Part shown: piece by piece, positions 8,680 to 16,462 of the stretch
How the letters are laid out: every line of letters begins with the position of its first letter
Numbering within the stretch: the stretch's first letter is position 1
From: an uncultured Lachnospiraceae bacterium
Lineage (GTDB): Bacteria; Bacillota; Clostridia; Lachnospirales; Lachnospiraceae
DNA: 64,000 bases
NCBI GenBank assembly: GCA_910585465.1
Contig: CAJUEW010000003.1
Span: 1-64,000 of the forward strand
Direction of reading: 5' to 3'
Translations under genes and position numbers: made by a program
Notes under the pieces: model-generated
Told to the model about the DNA's origin: nothing
Database searches by the model: none
Seen by the model: only the letters and a program-made list of their open reading frames with translations

Positions 8680-9705
8680 ATGGAAAAGAAGAATATCGAC
8701 TGGGGCAATCTTGGCTTTGTGTATATGCCGACGGATAAGAGATATGTTGCCAACTATAAAAACGGAGAATGGGATGAGGGATGTATGAGCAGTGATTCCT
8801 CCATCACCATGAGCGAATGTGCCTGTGTGCTGCAGTATGCCCAGACCTGCTTTGAGGGAATTAAGGCATACACAACTGAGGATGGAAGAATTGTAACCTT
8901 CCGTCCGGATCTGAACGCAAAACGGATGGCGGATTCTGCCAGAAGGCTGCAGATGCCGGTATTCCCGGAGGAGCGGTTTGTGGAGGCTGTGGTGGAGACC
9001 GTAAAGGCAAATGCGGCCTATGTTCCTCCTTACGGAAGCGGAGCAACGCTGTATATCCGGCCTTTTATGTTCGGCATTGATGCTGTTATCGGAGTAAAAC
9101 CGGCAACGGAATATCAGTTCCGTGTATTTACCACTCCGGTGGGGCCCTACTTCAAGGGCGGTGCAAAGCCGATTACCATCCGTGTATCGGACGTGGATCG
9201 TGCGGCGCCCCATGGAACCGGTGATATCAAGGCCGGCCTTAATTATGCCATGAGTCTCTACAACATTGTGGATGCGCACAATCAGGGATTTGATGAGAAT
9301 ATGTATCTGGATCCAGGCACCAGAACCTATGTGGAGGAAACAGGGGGAGCAAACTTTATGTTTATCACCAGGGACGGTAAGTTTGTGACACCGAAGTCCG
9401 ACAGCATTCTTCCTTCTGTTACCAGGCGTTCCCTGATGGCAGTTGCCAGAGATTATCTAGGAATGGAAGTGGAAGAGCGTCCGGTTCATAAAGATGAGCT
9501 GAAGGATTTTGCAGAATGCGGCCTTTGCGGAACGGCTGCAGTGATCTCTCCTGTGGGCAGGATTGTAGATCATGGGACAGAAATCTGCCTGCCCAGCGGA
9601 ATGGAAGAGATGGGACCGGTAACAAAGAAGCTGTATGATACGCTGACCGGTATCCAGATGGGACGCATTCAGGCTCCTGAGGGCTGGATTAAGGAGATTA
9701 TGTAG
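8680..9705 (+). CDS. ilvE: Branched-chain amino acid aminotransferase
   Basis: A 341-residue fold-type IV PLP aminotransferase that interconverts Leu, Ile and Val with their 2-oxo acids using glutamate. Lys184 in GDIKAGLNYA is the expected PLP lysine. The C-terminal part has LCGTAAVISPVG, where the phosphate group is usually bound. Its layout is that of the larger, eukaryote-like bacterial BCATs. It has its own promoter and its own terminator, so it is monocistronic. Confidence 0.93.
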   Translation: MEKKNIDWGNLGFVYMPTDKRYVANYKNGEWDEGCMSSDSSITMSECACVLQYAQTCFEGIKAYTTEDGRIVTFRPDLNAKRMADSARRLQMPVFPEERFVEAVVETVKANAAYVPPYGSGATLYIRPFMFGIDAVIGVKPATEYQFRVFTTPVGPYFKGGAKPITIRVSDVDRAAPHGTGDIKAGLNYAMSLYNIVDAHNQGFDENMYLDPGTRTYVEETGGANFMFITRDGKFVTPKSDSILPSVTRRSLMAVARDYLGMEVEERPVHKDELKDFAECGLCGTAAVISPVGRIVDHGTEICLPSGMEEMGPVTKKLYDTLTGIQMGRIQAPEGWIKEIM

Positions 9706-9719
9706 TTTTACAGACATAT

Positions 9720-9750
9720 TACCCGGGATATTCAACTGTCCCGGGTTTTT
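9720..9750 (+). terminator. Terminator after ilvE
   Basis: ACCCGGGA and TCCCGGGT around a 10-base loop, followed directly by a T-run. Confidence 0.9.
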
Positions 9751-9775
9751 GTGAATGATGAAAGGGAGAAAATGC

Positions 9776-10135
9776 ATGAGCGATACGTACAGTGAATACG
9801 CGGTGGAAGCAAAAAGCGGATTCTTTGGCATGAAAAAAGAGTATGAAACGATTTTTCTGGATGGCACTCTGGAGATTTCGGCCATTTATAATAAGACACG
9901 GAGAAAGAAAAAGTTCCAGTGCGAGATGAAGGAGGTTCTTGGATTCCATTTGGGGCAGCGGGAGGACGCGGCGCGTCTTGGAAAGGTTACAAAAGATTTT
10001 TCCTCCGGTCATACAGGGAGATGCTGTTGTGTTATGAAGGTTGGAACAGAAAAAGGCGCCTATGTAATCTGTTTTGAACCCGGAGAAGAGCTGGAGGGCA
10101 TCCTCAAAAGAAGATATCCAAATTTAAAAGTCTGA
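9776..10135 (+). CDS. Conserved-looking small protein of unknown function
   Basis: I do not recognise this 119-residue soluble protein. It has no signal peptide or membrane segment. It is rich in charged residues and contains the basic patch TRRKKKFQ and a CCC stretch near residue 84. Two in-frame starts exist (9755 and 9776); the second has AGGGAG before it. It ends 11 bases before the patatin gene and probably shares its transcript. The codon pattern resembles that of its neighbours. Confidence 0.6.
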   Translation: MSDTYSEYAVEAKSGFFGMKKEYETIFLDGTLEISAIYNKTRRKKKFQCEMKEVLGFHLGQREDAARLGKVTKDFSSGHTGRCCCVMKVGTEKGAYVICFEPGEELEGILKRRYPNLKV

Positions 10136-10146
10136 GGTGAAAGAGG

Positions 10147-10992
10147 ATGAAAACAGGACTGGTACTGGAAGGCGGAGCCATGCGGGGCATCTATACGGCG
10201 GGGGTTCTGGATGTGTTTTTGGAACACGAAATTAAGGTTGACGGGGTAATCGGTGTATCAGCGGGAGCGATTCACGGCTGTTCCTATGTGTCCGGGCAGC
10301 ATGGAAGAAGTATCCGTTATTATATGAAATATATGAAAGATCCCAGATTTATGAGCTTCCGATCTCTTCTTCGCACCGGAAATCTGGTAGGGGTGGAGTT
10401 TTGTTATCATGAGCTTCCGGACAGACTGGATGTTTTTGAACACGAGGCTTTTGAAAAATCAGGGATTGATTTCTATGTAACCTGTACTAATGTGGAAACC
10501 GGGAAGGCTGAGTATATTTATATGGATAATATGCATGATGTGGACTATCTACAGGCATCTGCTTCCATGCCTCTTGTTTCCCGTATTGTGGAGATTGAAG
10601 GAAGAAAGCTGCTGGACGGAGGAGTTGCCGACAGTATTCCGGTGCAGGCATTTCGTGCTATGGGATATGAAAAAAATGTAGTGATTCTTACCCGCCCGGA
10701 GGGCTATCGGAAAAGGCCGTCCAATATGGCGCTGGCCAGGAGAATCTACCGGAAGTATCCCGCATTTATCAAGGCTATGGAGCAAAGATATCTTTGCTAT
10801 AACGAGACCATTGAGGAGATTGCCCGTCTGGAAAAATCCGGAGAAATTCTGGTTATCCGTCCAAGCCGTAATCCCGGAATCGGCCGGATGGAGAAAAGGC
10901 CGGAAAAGGTGAAGGAGGTCTATGAGCTGGGATGTGAGGATGCGGTGAAGAAGCTGGAGCAGGTGAAGGCATTTTTAACTGCTTCCCCATAG
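10147..10992 (+). CDS. Patatin-like phospholipase
   Basis: A 281-residue patatin family acyl hydrolase of the RssA/YlbK type. The oxyanion motif EGGAMRGIYTAGV stands at the start, the nucleophile elbow GVSAGA (Ser in GxSxG) near residue 39, and the second half of the catalytic dyad is Asp in DGGVADSIP. The fold is cytoplasmic and no signal peptide is present. The likely reaction is hydrolysis of acyl esters of phospholipids; the natural substrate of these bacterial proteins is generally unknown. AGAGG before the ATG fits the start. Confidence 0.88.
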   Translation: MKTGLVLEGGAMRGIYTAGVLDVFLEHEIKVDGVIGVSAGAIHGCSYVSGQHGRSIRYYMKYMKDPRFMSFRSLLRTGNLVGVEFCYHELPDRLDVFEHEAFEKSGIDFYVTCTNVETGKAEYIYMDNMHDVDYLQASASMPLVSRIVEIEGRKLLDGGVADSIPVQAFRAMGYEKNVVILTRPEGYRKRPSNMALARRIYRKYPAFIKAMEQRYLCYNETIEEIARLEKSGEILVIRPSRNPGIGRMEKRPEKVKEVYELGCEDAVKKLEQVKAFLTASP

Positions 10993-10993
10993 G

Positions 10994-11022
10994 GAGGGCG
11001 CTGTCAGCGCGGCAGCGCCCTC
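10994..11022 (+). terminator. GC-rich stem-loop after the patatin gene
   Basis: Perfect 10-bp arms GAGGGCGCTG and CAGCGCCCTC with a 9-base loop, starting two bases past the stop. The expected T-run is absent directly after it, so termination may be partial. Confidence 0.6.
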
Positions 11023-11041
11023 AGTGTATACATTTTCATAA

Positions 11042-11056
11042 AATTTTCATCATATT
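11042..11056. promoter_or_regulatory. CodY-box-like sequence
   Basis: AATTTTCATCATATT differs at three positions from the 15-bp CodY consensus AATTTTCWGAAAATT. It lies 14 bases upstream of a promoter, in a run of repeated ATTTTCA units. AT-rich DNA produces such matches by chance. Confidence 0.25.
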
Positions 11057-11069
11057 TTCACATTTTTCG

Positions 11070-11098
11070 TTTACAATAGGTTCATATATAAGTATAAA
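11070..11098 (+). promoter_or_regulatory. Promoter of the zinc-ribbon/DUF5685/DnaJ operon
   Basis: TTTACA at 11070-11075 and TATAAA at 11093-11098, spacing 17, about 40 bases before the first start codon. Confidence 0.65.
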
Positions 11099-11140
11099 AA
11101 TAGAGACATCTATTATTATTTTAAGGAGCTTTTTATAATT

Positions 11141-11536
11141 ATGAAAGAAAGATTTTACCGTTTTATGCAGGGCAGATATGGCGTGGATTCGTTTTCAAAG
11201 TTTTTGGAAGGTGCCGCGCTGGTCTGTGTAATACTGAGTCTGGTGTTTCACAATGTTATGCTTGACTGGATTGTATGGATTCTGCTGCTCTATGTCTGTT
11301 TCCGGACGTTTTCCAGGAACTATCAGGCGCGCTATGCAGAGAACAGAAGATTTCTGGATGCAACGGCAAAATTTCGTTATTGGTTCGACCAGCAGAGAAA
11401 GCTTGCGGAAGAGAGAAAATATCATCATATTTATACCTGCCCGAAATGCAGGCAGAAGATCCGGATTCCAAAGGGGAAGGGCAAAATCATGGTTCGATGT
11501 CCCAAATGCCGTCATGAGTTTCAGAAAAGGAGCTAG
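11141..11536 (+). CDS. Membrane protein with C-terminal zinc ribbon
   Basis: A 131-residue protein with two hydrophobic segments (about 24-40 and 43-58), a basic linker, and a zinc ribbon made of CPKC near residue 102 and CPKC near residue 122, joined by a hairpin with IRIPKGKGKIMVRC. The ribbon would face the cytoplasm if the short loop is outside. Function is unknown. The next gene begins two bases after its stop and its ribosome site lies inside this gene, so the two are almost certainly co-translated. Confidence 0.7.
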   Translation: MKERFYRFMQGRYGVDSFSKFLEGAALVCVILSLVFHNVMLDWIVWILLLYVCFRTFSRNYQARYAENRRFLDATAKFRYWFDQQRKLAEERKYHHIYTCPKCRQKIRIPKGKGKIMVRCPKCRHEFQKRS

Positions 11537-11538
11537 GA

Positions 11539-12378
11539 ATGTTTGGATACATTGTGGTACATAAGCCGGAACTTAAGATTCGGGAATATGAGATCTACCG
11601 TGCAAGCTACTGCGGCTTGTGCCGCAGCCTGAAAAAGCGCCACGGGAGGCTGGGACAGATGACGCTCAGCTTTGATATGACATTTCTGGCTCTTCTGCTG
11701 ACCGGACTGTATGAACCGCAGACAGTTACCGGATGCAGCCGCTGCCTTGTGCATCCGGTGCACAGGCATCATTATCGTGAAAACCCATATTTTGACTATG
11801 CAGCGGATATGAATGTACTTTTGACTTATTATAAATGTCTGGATGACTGGCAGGATGAACATAAAGCAGTGAAATTTTTTTATGCCCGCGCTCTGGGCGG
11901 AAGGATGAAGGCCATTTGCAGACAGTATAAGGACAAATGGGAGCGGATAGAGCAGTTATTAGGAGAACTTGGAAAGCTTGAGAGGGATAATTGCTGTGAC
12001 ATTGATAAAGCTGCTGGATTTTTCGGAGAAATTATGGCAGAATTGTTCGTGTGCCATTCAGATGAATGGGAAGAAAGGCTTCGGCGTATGGGGTTTTTCT
12101 TTGGAAAGTTCATTTATCTGATGGACGCTTATGAGGACATTGAGGAGGACCTGAGGAAAGGATGCTACAATCCCCTTCGTGAACTGTACAAAAAGGATAC
12201 ATTTGAGCAGGATTGCCAGCAGATTCTGAAAATGATGATGGCAGAGGCATCCAGAGCCTTTGAGACTTTACCAATTCTGGAAGATGCAGAGATTCTGCGG
12301 AATATATTGTATGCAGGGGTCTGGACCCGTTACGGGCAGATTCGCTGTAAGAGAAAGGAAACAGAACAAAAGCCATGA
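11539..12378 (+). CDS. DUF5685-like family protein
   Basis: A 279-residue protein that I recall as the DUF5685 family of Lachnospiraceae and relatives, with no known function. The opening MFGYIVVHKPEL and the pair YCGLCRSLKKRHG are typical, followed by CSRC near residue 73. The cysteines may bind a metal. The rest is predicted helical, with acidic stretches such as DAYEDIEEDLRKG. It has no signal peptide. Its stop overlaps the start of the J-domain gene by four bases, so all three genes of this group form one operon. Confidence 0.72.
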   Translation: MFGYIVVHKPELKIREYEIYRASYCGLCRSLKKRHGRLGQMTLSFDMTFLALLLTGLYEPQTVTGCSRCLVHPVHRHHYRENPYFDYAADMNVLLTYYKCLDDWQDEHKAVKFFYARALGGRMKAICRQYKDKWERIEQLLGELGKLERDNCCDIDKAAGFFGEIMAELFVCHSDEWEERLRRMGFFFGKFIYLMDAYEDIEEDLRKGCYNPLRELYKKDTFEQDCQQILKMMMAEASRAFETLPILEDAEILRNILYAGVWTRYGQIRCKRKETEQKP

Positions 12379-13037
12379 TGACCGATCCATATGAGGTTCT
12401 GGGGCTGAGGCATGGGGCCTCGGATGAAGAGATTAAGAAAGCATACCGGACACTCAGCCGGAAATACCATCCGGATGCAAATGTGAATAATCCTGATGCG
12501 GCACAGGCGGAGGAAAAATTCAAGCAGGTGCAGGCTGCTTATGATCAGATTATGAAGGAAAAGGAGCAGGGCGGCACAAATTACGGCAGTACCAATGGTT
12601 ACGGCGGTTTTGGCAGTTATGGCGGATATCAGCAGGGAAGCGCGGCCGGACAGGGCAGCGAATACATCAATTATCTGAATGCGGCGATGAATTATATACG
12701 GGCGGGCCGGTACAACGAGGCCTTGAATGTATTGTCTGGTATCGATAAGAAGACAGCACAGTGGTATTATTTAAGCGCAGTTGCCAACAACGGCCTGGGA
12801 AATAATGTGGTTGCCCTGGAGCATGCCAAGAGGGCCGTTGCCCTGGAACCAAATCAGATGGAATACCGGATATTTCTGCAGCGGCTGCAGGGAAGCGGAG
12901 GCTGGTATGACCAGATGAGCGCTCCTTACGGCGGAATGACAGCTATGGGAAATGATATTTGCTGTAAGCTCTGTGTTGCCAATATGATCTGCAATATGTG
13001 CTGCTTTGGGGGCAGAGGAGGGATTCTCTGCTGTTAA
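12375..13037 (+). CDS. J-domain protein with TPR-like middle and Cys-rich C-terminus
   Basis: A 220-residue DnaJ-like cochaperone. The J-domain covers about residues 3-65 and keeps the HPD triad (32-34) needed to stimulate DnaK. A Gly/Tyr/Ser-rich linker follows, then two or three helices that look like TPR repeats (about 98-170). The last 30 residues carry eight cysteines in CC and CxxC spacing, suggesting metal binding or membrane attachment. It lacks the zinc finger and substrate domain of true DnaJ. Translation is coupled to the DUF5685 gene. I infer a specialised chaperone, client unknown. Confidence 0.75.
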   Translation: MMTDPYEVLGLRHGASDEEIKKAYRTLSRKYHPDANVNNPDAAQAEEKFKQVQAAYDQIMKEKEQGGTNYGSTNGYGGFGSYGGYQQGSAAGQGSEYINYLNAAMNYIRAGRYNEALNVLSGIDKKTAQWYYLSAVANNGLGNNVVALEHAKRAVALEPNQMEYRIFLQRLQGSGGWYDQMSAPYGGMTAMGNDICCKLCVANMICNMCCFGGRGGILCC

Positions 13038-13084
13038 TTATTTGGACAGGACGATAACACAGACAAAGGGATAGAGGAGTTTGT

Positions 13085-14164
13085 ATGAAAAAATACAGAA
13101 GAGTAATTCAGACAATACTGTTTTCAGGAGCTATGCTGTTTTTCTTTATAAATAAAATACCGGTGCAGGCGACGGAAGCAGAGATGCAGGCGGCAGCGGA
13201 AGCACAGGCAGCGGCAGAGGCGGCAGCAGCGCAGGCGGCGGCGGAAGCGCAGGCAGCGGCAGAGGCGGCAGCAGCGCAGGCGGCGGCGGAAGCACAGGCA
13301 GCGGCAGAGGCGGCAGCAGCGCAGGCGGCGGCGGAAGCGCAGGCAGCGGCAGAGGCGGCAGCAGCGCAGGCGGCAGCGGAAGCACAGGCAGCGGCAGATC
13401 CAAATGCAGCGGTGCCCCCGGCAGCTCCCCCGCAAAAACAGCAGACACCGAAAAAAACCAGTTCCAAAAGCAAAGGAGCTGTTGTCACAGAGCAGATTAA
13501 GAAGGATATTGAAAGCTCTCTTAAAAAGAATACAAAGGATGCAATTATCAACGGTTATTTAAGCCTTTTGAATAAAGATTATATTTTAAAGGATGAGCTG
13601 GAGCTGGAGCTTGTCAGCGTGGGAGGAGGACATCAGCTGGAGGAGCGGGCAGCGCAGACTATCAGGCAAATGATAGCGGATGCCAAAAAAGAGGGCATGC
13701 ATATTAATATTACCTCTTCCTATCGGACTTATATGAAACAGGTAGACCTGTTTAAAAATAAAATTGCACGGCTGGAGGCTGAGGGATACAGTCATAAGGA
13801 GGCGGTCATGGAGGCCGGAAAGGTAGTGGCGATACCGGGAACCAGCGAGCATCAGCTTGGTCTGACCGTGGACTTTATGACCGGCAGCTACCGGAAGCTG
13901 GATGAAGGAATCCGGGATACGAAGGAGTATCACTGGGTGGAAGAGCATGCCTGGGAGTATGGCTATATTATCCGTTATCCTTCCGGAAAATCCGGAATTA
14001 CCGGAATTATTTCAGAGCCGTGGCATCTGCGTTATGTGGGAATCCCGGCAGCCAAGCTGATAACTGAACAGGGAATCTGTCTGGAAGAATTTTTGGGAGT
14101 GGCATACGATGGTCAGAAAAATGGAATTCCGAATGGAGCGGGCTGGGCTAATACAGGTCGGTGA
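13085..14164 (+). CDS. Secreted M15B D-alanyl-D-alanine carboxypeptidase (VanY type)
   Basis: A 359-residue exported peptidase. A signal peptide (about 1-29, ending in PVQA) precedes a low-complexity Ala/Glu/Gln region (about 33-108) and a Pro/Ala/Lys linker. The peptidase domain (about 165-345) has the M15B zinc ligands His256 and Asp263 in SEHQLGLTVD and His314 in EPWHLRYVG, with SSYRTYMKQ upstream. It would trim the terminal D-Ala from peptidoglycan stem peptides outside the membrane. The Ala-rich stalk may span the wall and is made of a repeated 45-bp unit. The end overlaps the next small gene in another frame. Confidence 0.88.
   Translation: MKKYRRVIQTILFSGAMLFFFINKIPVQATEAEMQAAAEAQAAAEAAAAQAAAEAQAAAEAAAAQAAAEAQAAAEAAAAQAAAEAQAAAEAAAAQAAAEAQAAADPNAAVPPAAPPQKQQTPKKTSSKSKGAVVTEQIKKDIESSLKKNTKDAIINGYLSLLNKDYILKDELELELVSVGGGHQLEERAAQTIRQMIADAKKEGMHINITSSYRTYMKQVDLFKNKIARLEAEGYSHKEAVMEAGKVVAIPGTSEHQLGLTVDFMTGSYRKLDEGIRDTKEYHWVEEHAWEYGYIIRYPSGKSGITGIISEPWHLRYVGIPAAKLITEQGICLEEFLGVAYDGQKNGIPNGAGWANTGR
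13190..13399. repeat. 45-bp tandem repeat inside the carboxypeptidase gene
   Basis: Four full 45-bp units (13190, 13235, 13280, 13325) and a partial fifth, each encoding AAAEAQAAAEAAAAQ. Units differ at a few third positions (gcg/gca). Copy number could vary by slippage without breaking the frame. Confidence 0.93.
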
Positions 14165-14348
14165 CTATGTGGAGCTGAAGGAAGACAGCTCCAGCACCAT
14201 GGCGGGCGTTATGTTTTATTATACAATTAAGGATGCCGTTGCCATGTCCAACAATACGAAAAAACGTCTGGGGAAAAAGGACGGGATAGTCAGTGCAATC
14301 GATGCAAAAGAAAGCTACTGGACAGTTACTGTGGATATTGACGAATGA
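14109..14348 (+). CDS. Small protein of unknown function overlapping the carboxypeptidase gene
   Basis: A 79-residue ORF whose start lies inside the preceding gene (56-base overlap, different frame). GGGAG stands ten bases before ATG 14109; ATG 14133 is an alternative. The part beyond the overlap (IKDAVAMSNNTKKRLGKKDGIVSAIDAKESYWTV, abbreviated here by its features) looks like a real small beta-rich domain with VGDYVELKE near the start. I do not recognise the family. Coding is supported by codon use similar to the neighbours and by position directly before metA. Confidence 0.6.
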   Translation: MVRKMEFRMERAGLIQVGDYVELKEDSSSTMAGVMFYYTIKDAVAMSNNTKKRLGKKDGIVSAIDAKESYWTVTVDIDE

Positions 14349-14384
14349 TGCTTTTTTAAAATTTTATAGAAACAGGTGAGAATA

Positions 14385-15302
14385 ATGCCAATCAGAATTC
14401 AGAACGATTTACCAGCAAAGGAAATATTGGAAAAAGAAAATATTTTTGTCATGGATGAGAGCCGGGCGTTAAGACAGGAAATCCGTCCATTAAAGGTTGG
14501 TATCTTGAATCTTATGCCTCTTAAGGAGGATACAGAGCTGCAGCTTCTGCGCAGCTTTTCCAATACGCCCCTGCAGGTGGATGTAACATTTATTACGGTA
14601 CAGAACCATGAATCCAGGAATACAGATAAGAGCCATTTGAATAAATTTTATCAGACCTTTGAGGAAGTGCGCAAGAAGCGTTTTGATGGTCTGATTATTA
14701 CCGGTGCGCCGGTGGAGCAAATGGAATTTGAGGAAGTAGATTACTGGACAGAGCTGAGAGAAATTTTTGCATGGTGTGAGTCCCATGTAACTTCCACGCT
14801 GTATATATGCTGGGGGGCCCAGGCGGCGCTTTACTATTATTATGGATTGAATAAGGTGCTCCTTCCGGAAAAGCTGTTTGGTCTGTATACCCATAAGGTT
14901 TTGAACCGGAAGGAGCCTCTGGTAAGGGGATTTGATGATTATTTTGTAGCCCCCCATTCCAGGCATACGACAGTTCTGCGGGAGGAGATAGCAGGCTGTC
15001 CGGATCTGAAAATTATGGCAGAGTCAGAGGAAGCGGGAGTGTTCCTCTGTATGGCAGAGGGCGGCAAAAAGATTTTTGTTATGGGACATCCGGAATATGA
15101 CCGGGTGACCTTATCCAAGGAATATCACAGGGATAAGGACAAGGGCCTTAAGATTCAGGTGCCGAAGGAATATTATCCTGAAGACGATGATACACAGCGT
15201 CCGGCGCTGATGTGGAGGGCGCATGCGAATACACTGTATACAAACTGGCTGAATTATTACGTTTACCAGCTGACACCCTATATATGGGAGGATGAATCCT
15301 GA
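14385..15302 (+). CDS. metA: Homoserine O-acyltransferase (MetA family), probably acetyl-CoA specific
   Basis: A 305-residue enzyme that acylates L-homoserine in methionine synthesis. The start MPIRIQ is the normal one for the family, and AGGTGAG precedes it; the ORF extends nine bases further but without support. Catalytic residues are visible: Cys142 in YICWGAQ, His235 and Glu237 in GHPEYDR. Residue 111 is Glu (APVEQMEF), whereas E. coli MetA has Gly there. In the Bacillus enzyme Glu111 was shown to favour acetyl-CoA, so O-acetylhomoserine is the expected product although the family name says succinyltransferase. Confidence 0.93.
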   Translation: MPIRIQNDLPAKEILEKENIFVMDESRALRQEIRPLKVGILNLMPLKEDTELQLLRSFSNTPLQVDVTFITVQNHESRNTDKSHLNKFYQTFEEVRKKRFDGLIITGAPVEQMEFEEVDYWTELREIFAWCESHVTSTLYICWGAQAALYYYYGLNKVLLPEKLFGLYTHKVLNRKEPLVRGFDDYFVAPHSRHTTVLREEIAGCPDLKIMAESEEAGVFLCMAEGGKKIFVMGHPEYDRVTLSKEYHRDKDKGLKIQVPKEYYPEDDDTQRPALMWRAHANTLYTNWLNYYVYQLTPYIWEDES

Positions 15303-15390
15303 AAGAGTTGTTTTATTAGCTTCTGATGACGCAAGTTATATGACAGGGCAGGTACTTTATCCAAATGGAGGGACGATAGCAGGCTCATAA
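15301..15390 (+). pseudogene. Remnant of a short-chain dehydrogenase/reductase C-terminus
   Basis: Directly after metA the plus-strand frame starting at 15301 reads ERVVLLASDDASYMTGQVLY, then PNGGTIAGS and a stop. This is the typical end of a FabG-like SDR protein (LASDDASYxTGQV, NGG). No upstream part of such a gene is present; the frame runs back into metA. It looks like a leftover after deletion. A start codon and ribosome site are lacking. Confidence 0.75.
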
Positions 15391-15398
15391 GATATCAG

Positions 15399-15427
15399 TT
15401 GATACGCAAACTTTTTTATGGTATATT
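15399..15427 (+). promoter_or_regulatory. Promoter upstream of the DUF3298-like gene
   Basis: TTGATA at 15399-15404 and TATATT at 15422-15427, spacing 17. It lies just after the SDR remnant and about 100 bases before the next start. Confidence 0.6.
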
Positions 15428-15524
15428 AAAAACATCATTCGGGGATCCGGAAAAGGAACTGAATCATAAGGGGTAAATAAAGAAGCCCCTGGTTTTAGGA
15501 TGCCGGATAAACAGGAGATGGATT

Positions 15525-16448
15525 ATGCAGGAACAGGATGAATTTATATTATATCCAAAACATGACACGCTGGTGCAGGAGGATACGTGCAGGGAGTGCC
15601 GCTATAAAAAAAGGACTTCCGTGGGGAAAACGGTGATTGGTGTTTTCATTGGGATTGCTGTTCTGATTATCATCCTGATGCTGGCGGCGACCCTTTTTTC
15701 CATATGGGCCGTATTTGGACAAAAGGAAAACCAGACAGCGCCGGATTCCGGCTCAAGCTATGAAAGCGGCGGTTATTTCGGCTATGAGCTGCCTGATAAT
15801 TTCAGCGGGTATAATGATTCTTATGGTCCTTATGTGCCCAGTCCGGATGATAAATATTATCAGGAGCTGACAGACTCCATAACACAGGATTTAAGCTATA
15901 ACGTTGTATGGGAATCCATGTCCCTGCGCCCCAGCGATTCAAATGCTACATATAAATATGACTGCTCCTATCCGGTGCTGTCCGGCAAAGAGAAGAAAAA
16001 GCTGGATTCTGTAAATCAGGAAATAGAAAAAATGGCCTGTGAGTACAAGGACGTTTATCAGGATTATGATGCGGGCGTTCTCAGCTATGGATATGTAACC
16101 TATATGGATGAAGACAAAATAAGTGTTGTAATCCGTCATAGTCTGAGTGAAGGAAAGAAAACTGCCACAGTGATTCGCGCGGCCACATTCCGCATGGATA
16201 CAGGGGAGAAAATGTCCCATTCCGATATGGTGGAGGTGGATGAATATCTGGTTTATCAGTTCCGTTCCAGAAACAGCTATCAGAACGGAGAAGTAGAATA
16301 TGTGGACGGGCTTTCGGATTCAGAGCTTCTGGAGTGCCTTAAGGATAAAAAGGACAGTATTATGTTCTATACACCGGTGGGACTGGAGATAGGATTTAAT
16401 TACAAGGATGGCTGGGTAACGGTTACTCTGAAAAATTATGTATTATAA
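15525..16448 (+). CDS. Single-pass membrane protein with DUF3298-like extracellular domain
   Basis: A 307-residue protein with a cytoplasmic head containing CRECRYKK, one membrane segment at about 38-62, a Ser/Gly/Tyr-rich spacer, and an exterior domain of about 190 residues. That domain has the layout of DUF3298: repeated strands, TFRMDTGEKMSHSD, and an ending with FYTPVGLEIGFNY, where DUF3298 proteins have FY followed by a substrate-like strand. In RsiV this fold binds lysozyme. The assignment is by recollection and moderate. Function unknown; it may be co-transcribed with the next small gene. Confidence 0.6.
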   Translation: MQEQDEFILYPKHDTLVQEDTCRECRYKKRTSVGKTVIGVFIGIAVLIIILMLAATLFSIWAVFGQKENQTAPDSGSSYESGGYFGYELPDNFSGYNDSYGPYVPSPDDKYYQELTDSITQDLSYNVVWESMSLRPSDSNATYKYDCSYPVLSGKEKKKLDSVNQEIEKMACEYKDVYQDYDAGVLSYGYVTYMDEDKISVVIRHSLSEGKKTATVIRAATFRMDTGEKMSHSDMVEVDEYLVYQFRSRNSYQNGEVEYVDGLSDSELLECLKDKKDSIMFYTPVGLEIGFNYKDGWVTVTLKNYVL

Positions 16449-16462
16449 GAGAGGTGCTTTCG

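Noticed and set aside
13190..13399. Possible CRISPR-like array
   Set aside because: Units are contiguous with no spacers, and the period is a multiple of three inside a gene.
13108..13551. Antisense ORFs in the Ala-rich region (Cys/Arg-, Pro/Leu- and Ala-rich translations)
   Set aside because: They are shadows of the 45-bp coding repeat; the plus strand has a signal peptide, ribosome site and peptidase domain.
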